This document shows positions 14,243-16,286 of a DNA stretch of 16,286 nt, one piece after another; positions within the stretch are counted from its first letter, which is position 1, and each line of letters begins with the position of its first letter. The stretch is from the NCBI GenBank assembly GCA_016180375.1, contig JACPBJ010000133.1, positions 1 through 16,286 on the forward strand, in the 5' to 3' direction. This stretch comes from Nitrososphaerota archaeon (GTDB lineage: Archaea; Thermoproteota; Nitrososphaeria; Nitrososphaerales; UBA57). The position numbers were made by a program, and so were the translations under genes. The notes below the pieces were generated by a model, which was given only the letters and a program-made list of their open reading frames with translations, was not told the DNA's origin and ran no database searches.

Positions 14243-15655
14243 TTGGGTGCTTTTAGCAATTTCATTAGGAGCACTGCCTCTGTATTTCCCGGAGTGCCAA
14301 AGCCCATACGCAAACCTGCACTTTCGGAAAGGTTCGTCTGGACTGCAATTGCCCTTGTTCTCTACTTGGCGATGGCGCAGACCCCTCTGTTTGGTGTTGC
14401 ATCTGGTCTGACAGACCAACTCGCTTACACAAGGATCATCTTCGCTTCTTCTCAAGGGACTTTAATGGAGCTGGGCATCGGCCCCATCGTAACCGCAGGA
14501 CTAATTCTTCAGCTTCTAAAAGGTGCAGAAATTATCAAACTCGATTTCAGCAAGAAAGAGGACAAAGCGCTCTTTACTGCAGGTACAAAGGTTCTGACTC
14601 TAATTGTAACTATTGTGGAGGCATCGGCCTTCATAATTGGTGGCGCGTTCGGATCAAACCTTACCCCAGCCATAATCACTGTGATTATGGCCCAGCTACT
14701 CGCGGTTGGGTTCATAGTTGTACTTCTTGATGAATTAGTGCAAAAAGGATGGGGAATTGGCTCAGGAATCAGTCTCTTCATCATGGCCGGTGTTGCCCAA
14801 CAAATAATGTGGAGCATCTTCAGCATTCTACCCGCAGGAGACGGATACTATGGAATTGCCCCATACCTTATCAATGCAACAGCTACAGGGCATCCTCAAA
14901 GCGCTATAATTCGAGGCGGAAACCTTCCAAGCCTCTTCACTCTAGCGCTCACATTGATTGTGATAATGATCATCGTTTACATGGAGGGAATACGCATCGA
15001 AGTTCCAATCACATCAACCAAGTTCAGAGGCTTTGCTGGAGTTTATCCAATCAAACTGCTCTACGTTTCTAACATACCTGTCATCCTGACTTCTGCACTT
15101 CTTGCCAATGTCACATTCTTCTCGCAGTTCATATGGTCGCGTTTCAACGATAAAAACGATAACGCTTTTCTGAACATATTCGCTACCTATAATCCTCAAG
15201 CCATACAGAGCGGTCCAATTGGAGGGCTGGCATATTACATTACTCCTCCAAGGGGCATCGAATCACTTGCACTTGAGCCTCTAAGAGCGCTTTCATATGT
15301 TGCATTCTTCGTCATCGCGGCGATTATCTTCGGAAGGATATGGGTGGAGATTGGAGGGCTCAGTGCCAAAGCAGTTTCAAAGAGCCTTTTGGATGCCAAT
15401 GTACAGGTTCCTGGTTTCAGGCGTTCTGAACAGTCAGTTGAGCAAATTTTGGGCAAGTACATACCTGTCATCACCATAATAGGTGCGGCCTTCATTGGAG
15501 TCCTAGCATCCACTGCTGACTTGTTTGGGCTCTTTGGTTCAGGGACAGGGATCCTGCTCATGGTAGACATTACGCTGAACTACTACCAGATGCTGATGCG
15601 AGAAAGACTAGAGGCTACGATGCCACAGCTAGCTGGTCTCTTGGGCAAGACCTAG
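14243..15655 (+). CDS. secY: Preprotein translocase subunit SecY (Sec61 alpha)
   Basis: The 470-residue membrane protein forms the protein-conducting channel together with SecE and Sec61 beta, neither of which is in this window. About ten membrane segments can be picked out by hand: residues 32-50, 78-98, 113-135, 143-163, 172-192, 233-247, 276-296, 348-368, 407-427 and 430-450. The plug region lies around 55-73. GIGSGISLFI (171-180) and the cytosolic loop with RIEVPITSTKFRGFAG (251-266), a ribosome/SRP contact site, are diagnostic. The TTG start gives MGAFSNFI. It closes the cluster in the usual archaeal position; adenylate kinase, often next in archaea, is missing here. Confidence 0.97.
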   Translation: MGAFSNFIRSTASVFPGVPKPIRKPALSERFVWTAIALVLYLAMAQTPLFGVASGLTDQLAYTRIIFASSQGTLMELGIGPIVTAGLILQLLKGAEIIKLDFSKKEDKALFTAGTKVLTLIVTIVEASAFIIGGAFGSNLTPAIITVIMAQLLAVGFIVVLLDELVQKGWGIGSGISLFIMAGVAQQIMWSIFSILPAGDGYYGIAPYLINATATGHPQSAIIRGGNLPSLFTLALTLIVIMIIVYMEGIRIEVPITSTKFRGFAGVYPIKLLYVSNIPVILTSALLANVTFFSQFIWSRFNDKNDNAFLNIFATYNPQAIQSGPIGGLAYYITPPRGIESLALEPLRALSYVAFFVIAAIIFGRIWVEIGGLSAKAVSKSLLDANVQVPGFRRSEQSVEQILGKYIPVITIIGAAFIGVLASTADLFGLFGSGTGILLMVDITLNYYQMLMRERLEATMPQLAGLLGKT

Positions 15656-15684
15656 AACATCCCTGACACACAAGCCCTGTATAG

Positions 15685-15797
15685 GGGACAGCACGTGCCC
15701 CTGCACAAAACATACGGAGGGGGGCTGCAAGCTATGGAGGGGGGTTGCAATATAAACTACAAAGTACTTGCGTGCCCCTGCATGCAAACTACTGGGG
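15685..15797 (-). repeat. GC-rich repeat element, right copy, inverted relative to the left copy
   Basis: This is the inverted homologue of 1323-1450. Two blocks align: 15746-15789 with the left 1381-1336 (42 matches over 46 columns) and 15685-15724 with the left 1423-1384 (37 of 40). Between them this copy has an extra 21 bases (15725-15745) from a local duplication: two 20-base units, 15713-15732 and 15733-15752, agree at 16 positions. The motif GTGCCCCTGCA occurs twice (near 15696 and 15773). Weaker similarity may continue outward to about 15661. The element begins about 30 bases after the SecY stop and contains no ORF. Confidence 0.75.
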
Positions 15798-15909
15798 GAA
15801 GTCTGCATGAGATCAATGCTATTTTATGATCAATCTCGGATTGTAAATGAGTAGAGTACTAGAGTCTGTTACTCAGAGTTCTCTCAGGAATGATACATGG
15901 TTGAAGGTC

Positions 15910-16209
15910 CTAAACGACCTGAAAGTCAGCCGAAAACACGAACTGCTGGGGCTTTGCCTTTTGGGCATCAATCACTAGCCTGCTGGGGACGCCATCGCTT
16001 AGATAGAGTAAATACGAAGCCCCCTCTGGAATGCCAAGAGCTTCAATGCCGTCAAGGGACTTTAGCGCTTCAGATGTCTGCGATATCCTGCGTTTGAATT
16101 CCTCTATGGTTTCCTGTCGAGTTTTTCAGTTTTGCTCAGAAGGGGAGGTAGGGGTGTTTCAATGATAACAAGCTGTTGCTTATTGTGGCAGGATCTCCCT
16201 GCCCACCAT
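15910..16209 (-). pseudogene. Broken minus-strand gene of unknown family
   Basis: On the minus strand a frame ending in TAG (15912-15910) is open back to 16125, after a TGA at 16128-16126. It has no ATG, GTG or TTG before its last 25 or so codons. It reads like real protein: IEEFKRRISQTSEALKSLDG, then GIPEGASYLLYLSDGVPSRL and QQFVFSADFQVV. The upstream part continues in a second frame (QQLVIIETPLPPLLSKTEKL DRK), and a third frame gives an ATG at 16209 (MVGREILP) behind GGAGGATAGGGG. Two single-base shifts would join the three into a protein of about 100 residues. A missing A in the GGAAACC stretch near 16110 would explain one of them. This is either a decayed gene or sequencing error. I do not recognise the family. 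Confidence 0.5.
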
Positions 16210-16265
16210 GCCCCTATCCTCCTTTCCCTCTTAGACTATTGGTTGATTAAGAAAAAGACGGGAGT

Positions 16266-16284
16266 GCCTTGCTATATGCAAGGC
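16266..16284. repeat. Perfect 7-bp hairpin at the window edge
   Basis: GCCTTGC and GCAAGGC form a perfect seven-base stem around a TATAT loop. It lies about 57 bases upstream of the broken minus-strand gene. It could be a terminator for a gene beyond the window, an operator or part of a larger structure cut off at the edge. Confidence 0.4.
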
Positions 16285-16286
16285 CA

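Larger units (their letters stand above)
15656..16286. other. Region downstream of SecY without an intact gene
   Basis: About 630 bases hold the right repeat element (15685-15797), roughly 110 bases with nothing recognisable, a broken minus-strand gene (15910-16209) and a hairpin at the edge. A plus-strand frame at 15897-16097 is open for 66 codons. I reject it because the opposite strand has clearly better protein character there. No clear plus-strand oligo-T terminator follows SecY; the nearest T5 run, at 16122, is inside the broken gene. Confidence 0.6.

Noticed and set aside
15897..16097. 66-codon plus-strand ORF after SecY
   Set aside because: Its product is rich in Pro, Arg, Gln and Cys with no domain-like pattern, and the opposite strand over the same bases reads as better protein. 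It is probably a shadow of the broken gene.

Overview
The window is an archaeal chromosomal segment built around the large universal ribosomal-protein cluster, the archaeal counterpart of the joined S10, spc and alpha-type operons. It points to the TACK group and most likely to the Thaumarchaeota (Nitrososphaerota) or a close relative. The reasons are archaea-only ribosomal proteins (S4e, L32e, L19e, S25e), the RNase P protein Rpp29 between L29 and S17, a very short zinc-type S14, the recognisable N-termini of L14 and S8, short spacers with TATA-like boxes, and frequent TTG starts. The lineage is my reading of the proteins, not a computed phylogeny.

Layout, left to right. Bases 1-100 hold the 5' end of an unidentified minus-strand gene with its own TATA-like box. 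It is divergent from an orphan amino-methyltransferase gene (236-1177). A 377-base spacer (1178-1554) follows, with a short ORF, an oligo-T tract and a GC-rich repeat element. Next come the S25e gene (1555-1956), which carries a near-perfect 69-bp internal duplication, and a promoter-like box before L3. The main cluster runs on the plus strand from 2012 to 15655: L3, L4, L23, L2, S19, L22, S3, L29, Rpp29, S17, L14, L24, S4e, L5, S14, S8, L6, L32e, L19e, L18, S5, L30, L15 and SecY. Genes mostly abut or overlap. The one clear break is 90 bases between S19 and L22, with a TATA-like box. After SecY comes a second copy of the repeat element in inverted orientation, then a broken minus-strand gene (about 15910-16209) and a small perfect hairpin at the window edge.

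How the genes work together. The cluster makes core large- and small-subunit ribosomal proteins in one or a few transcripts. Rpp29 (tRNA 5' processing) and SecY (the membrane pore that ribosomes dock on) are made with them. The methyltransferase looks unrelated to translation.

The most unusual features are four. The same repeat element flanks the whole cluster as an inverted pair about 14 kb apart. S25e has the internal duplication. L32e has a roughly 290-residue Lys/Pro-rich N-terminal tail whose repeats are kept at protein level while the codons have drifted. A decayed gene lies beyond SecY. I see no CRISPR array, transposase, rRNA or tRNA. I found no convincing new multi-gene system; the novelty is in these structural oddities.
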